Assembly: GCF_001182745.1 (NCBI RefSeq) | Contig: NZ_LN868938.1 | Location: forward strand, 3,224,001 to 3,288,000 | Reading direction: 5' to 3' | DNA length: 64,000 nt | Origin: Nocardia farcinica | Lineage (GTDB): Bacteria > Actinomycetota > Actinomycetes > Mycobacteriales > Mycobacteriaceae | Shown: one piece after another, positions 1-7,950 of the stretch | Layout of the letters: the number at the start of each line of letters is the position of its first letter | Position numbering within the stretch: the stretch's first letter is position 1 | Translations under genes and position numbers: made by a program | Notes under the pieces: model-generated | Seen by the model: the letters and a program-made list of their open reading frames with translations, nothing else | Database searches by the model: none | Told to the model about the DNA's origin: nothing

Positions 1-84
1 AATTCGGTACGGTTGCCGATCGCCAAGGGCGACGAGCCGGGCGAGGCGCCGGTCCGACCCGGGCGGCGTGCACGGGCGCGGTGA
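1..84 (+). CDS. C-terminal tail of an upstream gene (partial)
   Basis: The first reading frame is open from the window edge to a TGA at 82-84 and encodes about 27 residues ending in an Arg-rich tail (RPGRRARAR). Its third codon positions are almost all G or C, as in the real genes nearby, whereas the other two frames lack that pattern. This supports a truncated gene on the plus strand ending upstream of the carboxylase. Its family cannot be told from so little sequence. Confidence 0.45.
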   Translation, partial: NSVRLPIAKGDEPGEAPVRPGRRARAR

Positions 85-157
85 CCGCACGCTAAAGTGA
101 GGGCGGATGCCCGCACACAGGACTCCGCACACAACCGTGGCCGAGTGTGATCCGCCA

Positions 158-173
158 CCTACTGTTCAGTAGG
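158..173. promoter_or_regulatory. Palindromic operator-like site upstream of the carboxylase gene
   Basis: CCTACTG-TT-CAGTAGG is an inverted repeat with perfect 7-base arms about 165 bases before the carboxylase start. A TAAAGT hexamer at 93-98 could be a -10 element further upstream. Such symmetry is typical of a TetR-type binding site, so lipid-responsive control of the carboxylase is possible. The regulator is not in the window. Confidence 0.4.
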
Positions 174-336
174 GCTATCCGAGTTCGGCGCGAATTGGCA
201 GACTGCCTACACTCGCCCGAGACGTACATTGTCGACACGGGCGCGGAGCCTGCGCGGTGTTCGTACCCCTACCGGGATCGGGCCGCGCGGCCACCATCCC
301 GCGAAGCGACCAGAAGATTGCAAACCAGGAGGCTCA

Positions 337-2133
337 GTGCCCAGCCATGCCAGCGCGCGGATCACGAAGGTACTCGTAGCTAACCGCGGCGAGATCGCCG
401 TGCGCGTGATCCGGGCGGCCAAGGACGCAGGCATCGCCAGCGTCGCCGTGTATGCCGAGCCCGATGCCGACGCACCTTTCGTGAAGCTGGCCGACGAGGC
501 CTTCGCGCTGGGCGGCCAGACCTCGGCCGAGTCGTACCTCGTGTTCGACAAGATCCTCGACGCCGCGGCCAAGTCCGGCGCCGACGCCATCCACCCCGGT
601 TACGGCTTCCTCTCCGAGAACGCCGACTTCGCCCAGGCCGTCATCGACGCGGGCCTGATCTGGATCGGCCCGTCGCCGCAGTCCATCCGCGACCTCGGTG
701 ACAAGGTCACCGCCCGGCACATCGCCGAGCGCGCGAACGCGCCGATGGCCGCGGGCACCAAGGACCCGGTGAAGAACGCCGACGAGGTGGTCGAGTTCGC
801 CAAGCAGTACGGCGTGCCGGTCGCGATCAAGGCGGCCTTCGGCGGTGGCGGTCGCGGCATGAAGGTCGCCCACACCATCGAGGAGATCCCCGAGCTGTTC
901 GAGTCGGCCACCCGCGAGGCCATCGCCGCCTTCGGCCGCGGCGAGTGCTTCGTCGAGCAGTACCTGGACAAGGCCCGCCACGTCGAGGCCCAGGTCATCG
1001 CCGACAAGCACGGCAACGTCGTGGTCGCGGGCACCCGCGACTGCTCGCTGCAGCGCCGTTTCCAGAAGCTCGTCGAGGAGGCGCCCGCGCCGTTCCTGTC
1101 CGACGAGGTGCGCGCCAAGATCCACGAATCCGCCAAGCGGATCTGCCGCGAGGCCGGCTACTACGGCGCGGGCACCGTGGAGTATCTGGTGCAGGGCGAG
1201 ACCGTGTCGTTCCTCGAGGTGAACACCCGCCTGCAGGTCGAGCACCCGGTCACCGAGGAGACCGCGGGCATCGACCTGGTGCGCCAGCAGTTCCGCATCG
1301 CCAACGGTGAGGAACTGGAGATCAAGGAGGACCCGACCCCGCGCGGGCACGCCTTCGAGTTCCGCATCAACGGCGAGGACGCCGGCCGAAACTTCCTGCC
1401 CGCCCCCGGCCCGGTCACCGTGTACCGCGAGCCGGCCGGTCCCGGCGTGCGCGTCGACTCCGGCGTGGTGCAGGGCAGCGTGATCGGCGGTCAGTTCGAC
1501 TCGATGCTGGCCAAGCTGATCGTGTACGGCGAGAACCGCACCCAGGCGCTCGAGCGTGCCCGTCGCGCGCTGGCCGAGTTCGAGGTCGAGGGCCTGGCCA
1601 CCGTCATCCCGTTCCACCGGGCCATCGTCGAGCACCCCGCCTTCATCGGTGACGGCGAGAAGTTCGACGTCTACACCAAGTGGATCGAGACCGAGTGGGA
1701 GAACACCATCGAGCCGTACACCGGCGGTGGCGCTCCCGCGGAGGAGGACGAGGACGGGCCGCGCCAGAAGGTGGTCGTCGAGGTCGGCGGGCGTCGCGTC
1801 GAGGTCTCGCTGCCCGGCAACTTCAGCATCGGCGGCGGCGGTGGCAACGGTGGCGGCGGCGCGATCCGCAAGAAGCCCAAGCCGCGCAAGCGCGGTGGCG
1901 CGGGCGGCGGCGCCGCCTCCGGTGACGCCGTGACCGCCCCGATGCAGGGCACCGTGGTCAAGGTCGCCGTCGAGGAAGGCCAGTCCGTCGAGGCGGGCGA
2001 CCTGATCGTGGTGCTCGAGGCCATGAAGATGGAGAACCCGGTCAACGCGCACAAGGCCGGTGTGGTCACCGGTCTCGCGGTGGAGGCGGGTGCCGCCATC
2101 ACCCAGGGCACGGTGCTGGCCGAGATCAAGTAG
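337..2133 (+). CDS. accA3: Biotin-dependent acyl-CoA carboxylase alpha subunit (AccA3-like)
   Basis: Alpha chain of acetyl/propionyl-CoA carboxylase, combining biotin carboxylase and biotin carrier domains; it carboxylates biotin with ATP and bicarbonate and serves partner AccD subunits in fatty and mycolic acid synthesis. The N-terminus ([20 protein letters not shown]) is the classic biotin carboxylase start, the glycine-rich ATP-grasp loop is [13 protein letters not shown], and the biotin attachment motif EAMKMEN lies about 35 residues from the C-terminus (Lys near 564). A Gly/Lys/Arg-rich linker separates the halves. The GTG at 337 is chosen because AGGAGG (328-333) lies just upstream; this gives 598 residues, close to the 600 of M. 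tuberculosis AccA3. A longer reading from 229 lacks a ribosome site. Confidence 0.95.
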   Translation: MPSHASARITKVLVANRGEIAVRVIRAAKDAGIASVAVYAEPDADAPFVKLADEAFALGGQTSAESYLVFDKILDAAAKSGADAIHPGYGFLSENADFAQAVIDAGLIWIGPSPQSIRDLGDKVTARHIAERANAPMAAGTKDPVKNADEVVEFAKQYGVPVAIKAAFGGGGRGMKVAHTIEEIPELFESATREAIAAFGRGECFVEQYLDKARHVEAQVIADKHGNVVVAGTRDCSLQRRFQKLVEEAPAPFLSDEVRAKIHESAKRICREAGYYGAGTVEYLVQGETVSFLEVNTRLQVEHPVTEETAGIDLVRQQFRIANGEELEIKEDPTPRGHAFEFRINGEDAGRNFLPAPGPVTVYREPAGPGVRVDSGVVQGSVIGGQFDSMLAKLIVYGENRTQALERARRALAEFEVEGLATVIPFHRAIVEHPAFIGDGEKFDVYTKWIETEWENTIEPYTGGGAPAEEDEDGPRQKVVVEVGGRRVEVSLPGNFSIGGGGGNGGGGAIRKKPKPRKRGGAGGGAASGDAVTAPMQGTVVKVAVEEGQSVEAGDLIVVLEAMKMENPVNAHKAGVVTGLAVEAGAAITQGTVLAEIK

Positions 2134-2145
2134 GACCGACCGTCG

Positions 2146-2178
2146 AGAGCGGGTGTGGACCGGGTCCGCACCCGCTCT
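2146..2178 (+). terminator. Hairpin terminator after the carboxylase gene
   Basis: A 14-base stem, AGAGCGGGTGTGGA (2146-2159) against TCCGCACCCGCTCT (2165-2178), with one G-U pair and a 5-base loop, followed by a short T-rich stretch. It starts 12 bases after the carboxylase stop. The following gene's -10 element begins just after it. Confidence 0.7.
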
Positions 2179-2195
2179 TGTCGTATCGTGGTCGG

Positions 2196-3119
2196 GTGTC
2201 CAGCGATACCGTGGCCGAGATCATCCGCGGCCGCAGCACCTCCGGTTCCCGGGCCGACGGTCATCGCCTGGTCCTGGTGATCGAGGGCGGCGGCAGTCGC
2301 GGGGTGTACTCCAGCGGCATGGTGCAGGGGCTGGAGGAGCTGGGGTTGTCGGCGGTGTTCGACGCCGTGTACGGCACCTCGGCCGGCGCGATCAACGGGG
2401 CCTGGTTGCTGTGCGGGCGGGCGGTGCCCGGCATGCGGTCGTGGTCGAATCCCGACATCATGCGCGCGGTCATCGATCCGGCGCGACTGTTGCGCGGCGG
2501 CGCGGCCTTCGATGTGCGGTATCTGGTGCACCGGGTCTACGACGGCGTGGAGCCGATGGACTTCGACGCCATCCTGAACCATGCGACGACGTTCCACCCC
2601 ATCGCGACGGACGCGCGCACCGGCAACGCGGTGGACCTGCGCCCGCACATCTACGACAAGCGCAGCCTGATGCGCGCCCTGCGGGCCAGCGCCAATCTGC
2701 CGATCCTGGCGGGCGGGCCGATCCTGCTGGACGGTGTGCCCTACTTCGACGGCGGGCTCGCCGAACCGATTCCGATCCACGCCGCGGTGCGCGGCGGCGG
2801 CACGCATTTCCTGGTGCTGCGCACCCGCCGCGCCGACGAGTCCCGGCCACCCGCCTCCCGGGTGCACCGGCTGGTGGGCGGTGGCTACCTGCGCCGACGC
2901 GCGCCCGGCGCCTACCGCGCCTGGCTGGCGCGGCCCGACCAGGAGCGCGCCGAGGACCGGCTGCTGGCCGACCTCGGGGAGAAGGTGTGGCAGATCCATC
3001 CCCCGCCGGGCTCCCCCGTCGTGGACGGCACCGCCCGCGACACCGGCTTGCTCAGCCGCGCGCTGGAACTCGGCCGCCGAGCGGTGCATTCGTCGCTGGC
3101 GCCGGTCACCACGAGCTGA
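2196..3119 (+). CDS. Patatin-like phospholipase family protein
   Basis: Predicted lipid acyl hydrolase with a Ser-Asp catalytic dyad. The oxyanion loop GGGSRGVYSSG is near residue 30, the nucleophile motif GTSAG near residue 60, and the Asp motif DGGLAEPIPIHAA near residue 185. There is no signal peptide, so it probably acts in the cytoplasm or at the inner membrane face. The GTG at 2196 gives 307 residues. A TATCGT hexamer at 2184-2189 ends six bases before it, with no Shine-Dalgarno, so a leaderless transcript is likely. Physiological substrate unknown; storage-lipid or phospholipid turnover is inference. Confidence 0.85.
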   Translation: MSSDTVAEIIRGRSTSGSRADGHRLVLVIEGGGSRGVYSSGMVQGLEELGLSAVFDAVYGTSAGAINGAWLLCGRAVPGMRSWSNPDIMRAVIDPARLLRGGAAFDVRYLVHRVYDGVEPMDFDAILNHATTFHPIATDARTGNAVDLRPHIYDKRSLMRALRASANLPILAGGPILLDGVPYFDGGLAEPIPIHAAVRGGGTHFLVLRTRRADESRPPASRVHRLVGGGYLRRRAPGAYRAWLARPDQERAEDRLLADLGEKVWQIHPPPGSPVVDGTARDTGLLSRALELGRRAVHSSLAPVTTS

Positions 3120-3170
3120 GTTCCGTTCGTCTGCCGGCCCGGGGGCTCGGCCGCGCCCGCGGTCATGTCC

Positions 3171-3192
3171 GCCCGCCCGAGCGCCGGCGGGC
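3171..3192. terminator. Weak hairpin between convergent lipase and kinase genes
   Basis: GCCCGCC (3171-3177) pairs with GGCGGGC (3186-3192) across an 8-base loop, in the short gap where the lipase gene and the kinase gene meet tail to tail. It has no T-run, so a terminator role is only suggested by position. Confidence 0.35.
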
Positions 3193-5417
3193 TAGCTCAC
3201 CGCGACGGTGACACCGCCGGAGAGGACGAAGTCGTGGAGTTCGAGGTGCGCCGGCGCCGTGTGGGCGGGGACGTCGAAGACCAGGACCGCGGTGCCGGAC
3301 GCTCCGGGTGCCACTTCGAAACTGTGTCCGAGGCGGTGTTGTACGGCCTGCCATGCCGTGGCGGTGGTGTCGTGTTCCACGACGGTGCCGTCGCCGGTGA
3401 CCAGCTTCTGCCCGAACGGCAGGAACCACTTGGGCTGGTCGGAGATGTTGCGCACGGCCAGGGTGACGATCGCGAAGGCACCGCGCGCGGTCTGCAGCCC
3501 CACCCGCGGCACGCCGGACTCCATCGCGGCGACTCGGAATTCGAATTTCCCGTCGCGGACGGGGGTGCCGGCGGGCGCGGGTCCGGCATCTGGACCGGCG
3601 GGGTCGGGCTCGCCGGGCGGCGGTTCCTCGACCACCGCGGCGGGCGGTGGCGCACCGGTGGCGGGCTCGCCGCCTTCGCCGGAGTTCGCCGCCAACGCGG
3701 CCAGGCAGCCCACCGCCAGCACGAACGGCGCGAGCACGACCAGCAGTGTCGCCCACAGCAGCTTCCGGACCAGTCCGCCCCGCCGCCTGCGCCGGGGTGG
3801 CGGCGGTGCGACGGGGCCCGGCCTGCGCGCGGGCCAGGCGGGACCCCAGGTGCGGCGGACCGCGTTCTGGGTCGACGCCTTCCGGCGCAGGTACCACTGC
3901 CGTGCGCCGGGTGCGGGCAGCACCGGCCGCGCGATCGACGCGGGAGCGGTTCCCCGGGACGGCGCCGGCGCGGGTGGGTTGCGCCGCGCCGGAGCAGGCA
4001 CGAGCGGATTGCGCCGCGCCGGAATCGACGCCGGTGGGGTGCCCCGCACCCGATCCGCGGCAGGTGGGGTGCCCCGCACCCGATCCGCGGCAGGTGGGGT
4101 GCCCCGCGCCGGGTCCGGGGCAGGTGGGTTGTGCCGCAAGGGTTCCGGGGCGGGTGGGTCGTGCCGCAATGGATCCAGCGCTGGAGCCGACGGCGGGACC
4201 CACCGCGCTCTGACGTGTTCTCGATGCACCGGGGCCGGGGTGCCGGTCGTTCCCGTCATCGGCGCCAGCATGACCTTCGTCGGATGCGGGTTCCGGCCCG
4301 GCACCGCCGAACCCGCGCCGACACCGGGGTGGGCCGGATCGGGCACCGGCGACGACCCCACGGCGTCCCGCCCCGGGGCGGCGACCACACCCGACGAGCG
4401 ACCCGCTACAGCACCCGACGAACCACCCGCGGCAGCACCCGGCGAACCGCCCGCGACAGCACCCGACGAACCACCCGCGACAGCACCCAGCGAACCACCC
4501 GCGACAGCACCCGGCGGTACCCGGCCCGCAGGCTCGGGCGCTGTCACGGCCTTGGTCGGCGTGGGGCCGGAGGCGGGCAGTGTTCGGGTCGGTGGGGGCG
4601 CGCCCGCGCCCGCGTGGGCCGCGCGGGCGGCGCGGAGGAATTCGCCGGCGGAGGCGTGCCGGTGCGCGGGGTCCTTGGCCATGCCGTGGGCGATGACGGC
4701 GTCCAGGCGCGGGCCGATGGTGGGGTCCACGGCGGCGGCGCGCGGCGGGTCGCTCATGAGGTGGCCGTGCATCTGCTGTGCGGGATCGGTGTCCCCGTAG
4801 GGGCGGCGGCCGGTGAGGGATTCGAAGAGCACGCAGGCCAGGGAGTAGACGTCGGAGCGGGCGTCGGCGTGCCCGCTGAAGCGTTCGGGAGCCATGTACG
4901 CCCAGGTGCCGATGGTCAGGCCGGTGGCGGTGAGCGAGGTCTGGCCGACCCCGCGCGCGATGCCGAAATCGATGAGGTAGGCGAAGCCGTCCGGCCGCAG
5001 CAGGATGTTGGAGGGCTTGACGTCGCGGTGCACCAGACCGGCGGCGTGCGCGGCGTCCAGCGCGGCGGCCACCTGATCGAGGATGTCCAGGGCCGTGGGC
5101 GGGTCGAGCGGTCCTCCCGCCGCCAGCCGGGCGCCCAGGTCGGTGCCCTCGACGAGTTCCATCTCGATGTAGAGCCGTCCGTCGACCGCGCCGTGGCCGT
5201 GGATCGGCACGATGTGCGGGTGCCGCAAGGTCGCGGCGAGCTCGGCCTCCCGCTCGAAGCGGGCGCGATAGCCGTCGTCGGCCGCGAGGTCGGCGGGCAG
5301 CAGTTTGAGTGCGACGCGCCGCCCGCGGCGGGTGTCGTGCGCTGCCCAGACCTGGCCCATCCCGCCGCTGCCGAGCGGCCGTTCCAGCCGGTAGGGACCG
5401 AACTGCGCCGCCTCCAT
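3192..5417 (-). CDS. Transmembrane Ser/Thr protein kinase (Pkn family)
   Basis: Eukaryotic-type receptor kinase of 741 residues. The cytoplasmic kinase domain (about 8-265) has the glycine loop GSGGMGQVW, VALKLLPADL with the ATP-binding lysine, HRDVKPSNILL, IDFGIARG and a MAPERF APE motif. A Pro/Ala/Gly-rich linker of nearly 300 residues follows, containing two blocks of short tandem repeats. One membrane helix (about 551-575) leads to an outside domain of roughly 120 residues resembling the Ig-like DUF4352 fold; PASTA domains are absent. The ATG at 5417 is preferred over the GTG at 5441 because GGAGG lies seven bases upstream. Target and ligand are unknown. Confidence 0.9.
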   Translation of the reverse strand: MEAAQFGPYRLERPLGSGGMGQVWAAHDTRRGRRVALKLLPADLAADDGYRARFEREAELAATLRHPHIVPIHGHGAVDGRLYIEMELVEGTDLGARLAAGGPLDPPTALDILDQVAAALDAAHAAGLVHRDVKPSNILLRPDGFAYLIDFGIARGVGQTSLTATGLTIGTWAYMAPERFSGHADARSDVYSLACVLFESLTGRRPYGDTDPAQQMHGHLMSDPPRAAAVDPTIGPRLDAVIAHGMAKDPAHRHASAGEFLRAARAAHAGAGAPPPTRTLPASGPTPTKAVTAPEPAGRVPPGAVAGGSLGAVAGGSSGAVAGGSPGAAAGGSSGAVAGRSSGVVAAPGRDAVGSSPVPDPAHPGVGAGSAVPGRNPHPTKVMLAPMTGTTGTPAPVHREHVRARWVPPSAPALDPLRHDPPAPEPLRHNPPAPDPARGTPPAADRVRGTPPAADRVRGTPPASIPARRNPLVPAPARRNPPAPAPSRGTAPASIARPVLPAPGARQWYLRRKASTQNAVRRTWGPAWPARRPGPVAPPPPRRRRRGGLVRKLLWATLLVVLAPFVLAVGCLAALAANSGEGGEPATGAPPPAAVVEEPPPGEPDPAGPDAGPAPAGTPVRDGKFEFRVAAMESGVPRVGLQTARGAFAIVTLAVRNISDQPKWFLPFGQKLVTGDGTVVEHDTTATAWQAVQHRLGHSFEVAPGASGTAVLVFDVPAHTAPAHLELHDFVLSGGVTVAVS
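4030..4105. repeat. Intragenic 30-bp tandem repeat in the kinase linker
   Basis: A near-identical 30-base unit encoding the decapeptide DRVRGTPPAA (minus strand) occurs in tandem, with decayed copies on both sides reading A-RRNPPAP or RGTPP. It lies in the juxtamembrane linker of the kinase, so copy-number change would only lengthen or shorten the linker. Confidence 0.75.
4384..4516. repeat. Intragenic 24-bp tandem repeat in the kinase linker
   Basis: About five copies of a 24-base unit resembling ACAGCACCCGACGAACCACC plus four bases. On the minus strand it encodes the octapeptide GAVAGGSS. The unit length is a multiple of three, so expansion keeps the frame. Confidence 0.8.
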
Positions 5418-5611
5418 CGCCACACCTCCCGCCGCCGGCACCGGGGCGTCCCGGCGGAAGTCCTGTCCACGTCACCGAGTTCACCGGGCCGAGCCGTACC
5501 TGGAGCGTACCCGGACCCGGAAACGCCCAGCAGTGTGAGTTCGCAGACCCCCACTAGGCTGTACTGGCTCTCGCCTGAGCGGGGCAGCGGGTTGTCGATG
5601 TGGGAGACGTG

Positions 5612-5950
5612 ATGGAACCGATCGAGATCAACGCGGGCACCTGGTACCTGCGGGCGTTGCGGGCCGACGAGCGCATCGATGACCGGCCCGCCCTGGCCGA
5701 GGGCGGCATCACCGACCCGGAGCACGTGGCGCGGCGCGCCGCCGACTGGGCCGAGGAGACCCGCTATTCGTGGGCGGTCTGCGAGCCGACCACCGCCGAG
5801 CTGATGGCCGAGATCGTGCTCACCCCGGGTGCCGACGGCACCGCGGAGATCACCGGCTGGGCCCGCGCCGGGCAGGAACCCGCCCTGGCGGCGGCCCGCA
5901 CGGCCGTGGCCCGGTTCGCCGAGGGGGCGCTCGGCCTGCGCACCGCCTGA
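5612..5950 (+). CDS. Small conserved-looking protein, possible truncated GNAT acetyltransferase
   Basis: A 112-residue protein starting MEPIEINAGTWYLRALRADE, with a GGGAGA ribosome site six bases before the ATG; a GTG at 5600 is an alternative start. The opening and the later WAVCEPTTAELMAEIVL stretch resemble the N-terminal half of GNAT-type acetyltransferases seen in nocardiae, but the acetyl-CoA loop (Q/R-x-x-G-x-G/A) is missing. It may be a shortened relative or a separate small family. It is divergent from the kinase gene and almost abuts the end of lat. Function unknown. Confidence 0.6.
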   Translation: MEPIEINAGTWYLRALRADERIDDRPALAEGGITDPEHVARRAADWAEETRYSWAVCEPTTAELMAEIVLTPGADGTAEITGWARAGQEPALAAARTAVARFAEGALGLRTA

Positions 5951-5953
5951 GTC

Positions 5954-7303
5954 TCAGGCCAGCTCGGTCAGGACCCGGTCGAGGGCGTCGACGGCGCGGT
6001 CGAGCTGCTCGACGGTGACCGTGAGCGGCGGCCGGAACCGGATGCCTTGGGTACCGGTACCGAGGATCAGCACGTGCTCGCGGTCGCGCAGCGCGGTCAC
6101 CACGGCGTCGCGCAGTTCGGTGGAGGCGAGCGTGATCGCGCACATCAGGCCGCGTCCGCGCGGGTCGTCGACCGCCGGATGCGCGGCGGCCAGGTCGGTG
6201 AGCCTGCTCAGCAGGTGGGCGCCGAGCGGGCGAGACGCCTCGATCAGCCGGTCGCGCTCGAGTACCTCGAGGATCCGGCGGGCCCGCACCATGTCGGTGA
6301 GGTTGCCGCCCCAGGTGGAGTTGAGCCGGGAGCTGACCGCGAAGACGTTCTCGGGCACCTCGTCCACCCGCCCGCCCGCCATGATCCCGCACACCTGGGT
6401 CTTCTTGCCGAAGGCGACGACGTCCGGCGCGAGACCCAGTTGCTGGTAGGCCCAGGCTGTTCCGGTGCCGCCCGCGCCGGTCTGCACCTCGTCGAGCACG
6501 ACCAACGCGTCGTGTTCGTGACACAGCCGCTGCATCGCCCGCAGGAACTCCGGGCGCAGGTGCCGGTCGCCGCCTTCGCCCTGGATCGGTTCGGCGATGA
6601 AACAGGCGATGTCGTGCGGGTTCTCGGCGAAGGCGCGCCGTGCCTGGGCCAGGGCGGCGGCCTCGGCGGCCTCGATGTCGCGGCCCGGCGCCAGGTAGGG
6701 GGTGTCGATGCGTGGCCAGTCGAACTTCGGAAAGCGCGCGGTCTTGACCGGCTCGGTGTTGGTCAGCGACATCGTGTAGCCGGTGCGGCCGTGGAAGGCA
6801 CCGGTCAGGTGCAGCACCTTGGTGCCCAGATCAGCCGGCCTGCCGCGGCTTTCATTGTGCCTGCTCTTCCAGTCGAAGGCGACCTTGAGCGCGTTCTCCA
6901 CCGCGAGCGCGCCGCCGTCGATGAAGAACAGGTGCGGCAACCGTGGATCACCGAGCACGCGCGCGAAGGTGGCCACGAAGCGCGCCATCTCGACGGTGTA
7001 GACGTCGGAGTTGCTCGGCTTGTTCACCGCGGCGGTGGCCAGTTCCGCACGGAACAGCGAATCGTCCGCCAGCGCTGGGTGATTCATGCCCAGCGCGTTG
7101 GATGCGAAGAAGCCGAACATGTCGAGGTAGGTGCTGCCGTCACGGGCGTCCACCAGCAGGCAGCCCCGCGACGCGCGCAGATCCAGCACGAGCGGGAACC
7201 CGTCGGCGAGCAGATGCGCGGACAGCACGTCGTGCACCCGGGTCGCGGGGACGTCCTGCGCGTTCTCGGCACCGGATGAGGTGCGGTCCAGTTCGAGGGT
7301 CAC
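5954..7303 (-). CDS. lat: L-lysine epsilon-aminotransferase
   Basis: Class III PLP aminotransferase moving the epsilon-amino group of lysine to 2-oxoglutarate, giving 2-aminoadipate semialdehyde (as piperideine-6-carboxylate). The N-terminal block (VHDVLSAHLLADGFPLVLDL) and the PLP-lysine region VAFGKKTQVCGIM match the Lat subgroup; 449 residues is normal. It lies 64 bases downstream of lrpA on the same strand, and the enzyme for the next step, pcd, is divergent on the other side of lrpA. The GTG start has TACCCT ending six bases upstream and no ribosome site, so lat may have its own leaderless promoter. In mycobacteria lat is linked to stationary-phase and persister physiology. Confidence 0.93.
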   Translation of the reverse strand: MTLELDRTSSGAENAQDVPATRVHDVLSAHLLADGFPLVLDLRASRGCLLVDARDGSTYLDMFGFFASNALGMNHPALADDSLFRAELATAAVNKPSNSDVYTVEMARFVATFARVLGDPRLPHLFFIDGGALAVENALKVAFDWKSRHNESRGRPADLGTKVLHLTGAFHGRTGYTMSLTNTEPVKTARFPKFDWPRIDTPYLAPGRDIEAAEAAALAQARRAFAENPHDIACFIAEPIQGEGGDRHLRPEFLRAMQRLCHEHDALVVLDEVQTGAGGTGTAWAYQQLGLAPDVVAFGKKTQVCGIMAGGRVDEVPENVFAVSSRLNSTWGGNLTDMVRARRILEVLERDRLIEASRPLGAHLLSRLTDLAAAHPAVDDPRGRGLMCAITLASTELRDAVVTALRDREHVLILGTGTQGIRFRPPLTVTVEQLDRAVDALDRVLTELA

Positions 7304-7367
7304 ACCCGTAGGGTACGAAAATATTCAGGCAAACTCCATGACTTAACGGACAAATTACATCCAACGA

Positions 7368-7820
7368 CTACCTGTCGTAGAATGTCTGCAGGATGATGGT
7401 GCTGCGGGTGCGAACGTTCGCGGTGGCCCTGATCTCCTGCAGCAGCTGCTCCAGATGCCGCGGCGAGGCCACCCGGACCAGCAGGACGTAGCTCTCGTCA
7501 CCGGCCACCGAATGGCAGGCCTCGATGCCGGGGATGTGTTGCAGCACGGCGGGCGCGTCGTCGGGCTGCGACGGGTCGAGAGGAGTGATGGCGACGAATG
7601 CCGAGAGCAACTGCCCCAGCGCTTCCGGATCGACCTTGGCGGTGTAGCCGCGGATCACCCCGCGTGCCTCCAGCCTGCGCACCCTCGACTGCACGGCGGA
7701 GACCGACAGACTCGCCTTCTCGGCCAGATTCGACAGGGTGGCGCGACCATCGGCCATCAGTTCACGAATCAGCAGGCGATCGATGTCGTCGAGTACGGGT
7801 TTTGCCGGTGTATCCGCCAT
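7368..7820 (-). CDS. lrpA: Lrp/AsnC-family regulator of lysine catabolism
   Basis: A 150-residue feast/famine regulator: N-terminal helix-turn-helix (ATLSNLAEKASLSVSAVQSR, about residues 28-47) and a C-terminal RAM ligand-binding domain ending near VRTRSTIILQTFYDR. It sits between lat and pcd, as LrpA (Rv3291c) does in M. tuberculosis, where the regulator is known to bind amino acids and act on lat. Here the same role is inferred from position. TAGCCT (7832-7827) ends six bases before the ATG, suggesting a leaderless transcript. Confidence 0.92.
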   Translation of the reverse strand: MADTPAKPVLDDIDRLLIRELMADGRATLSNLAEKASLSVSAVQSRVRRLEARGVIRGYTAKVDPEALGQLLSAFVAITPLDPSQPDDAPAVLQHIPGIEACHSVAGDESYVLLVRVASPRHLEQLLQEIRATANVRTRSTIILQTFYDR

Positions 7821-7950
7821 CAGCGAAGGCTAACCCAGCCGACGCGACCCGTGTCGAGAACTTGTCCGCGATCACCGCCGCGATGCCGGCCCACCCGGCG
7901 CGGCGGGATCGGAACCGCCGCACCGGCCCGAAGACGAAGGGGAACAACCG

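Noticed and set aside
334..2052. A 572-residue minus-strand reading frame opposite the carboxylase gene
   Set aside because: It is a mirror of a high-GC3 gene; its composition (Leu/Asp/Gly/His-rich without domains) is that of an antisense shadow and it has no ribosome site.
4030..4516. Short regular repeats that could suggest a CRISPR array
   Set aside because: The units are contiguous without unique spacers, keep the reading frame of the kinase linker, and no cas gene is present.
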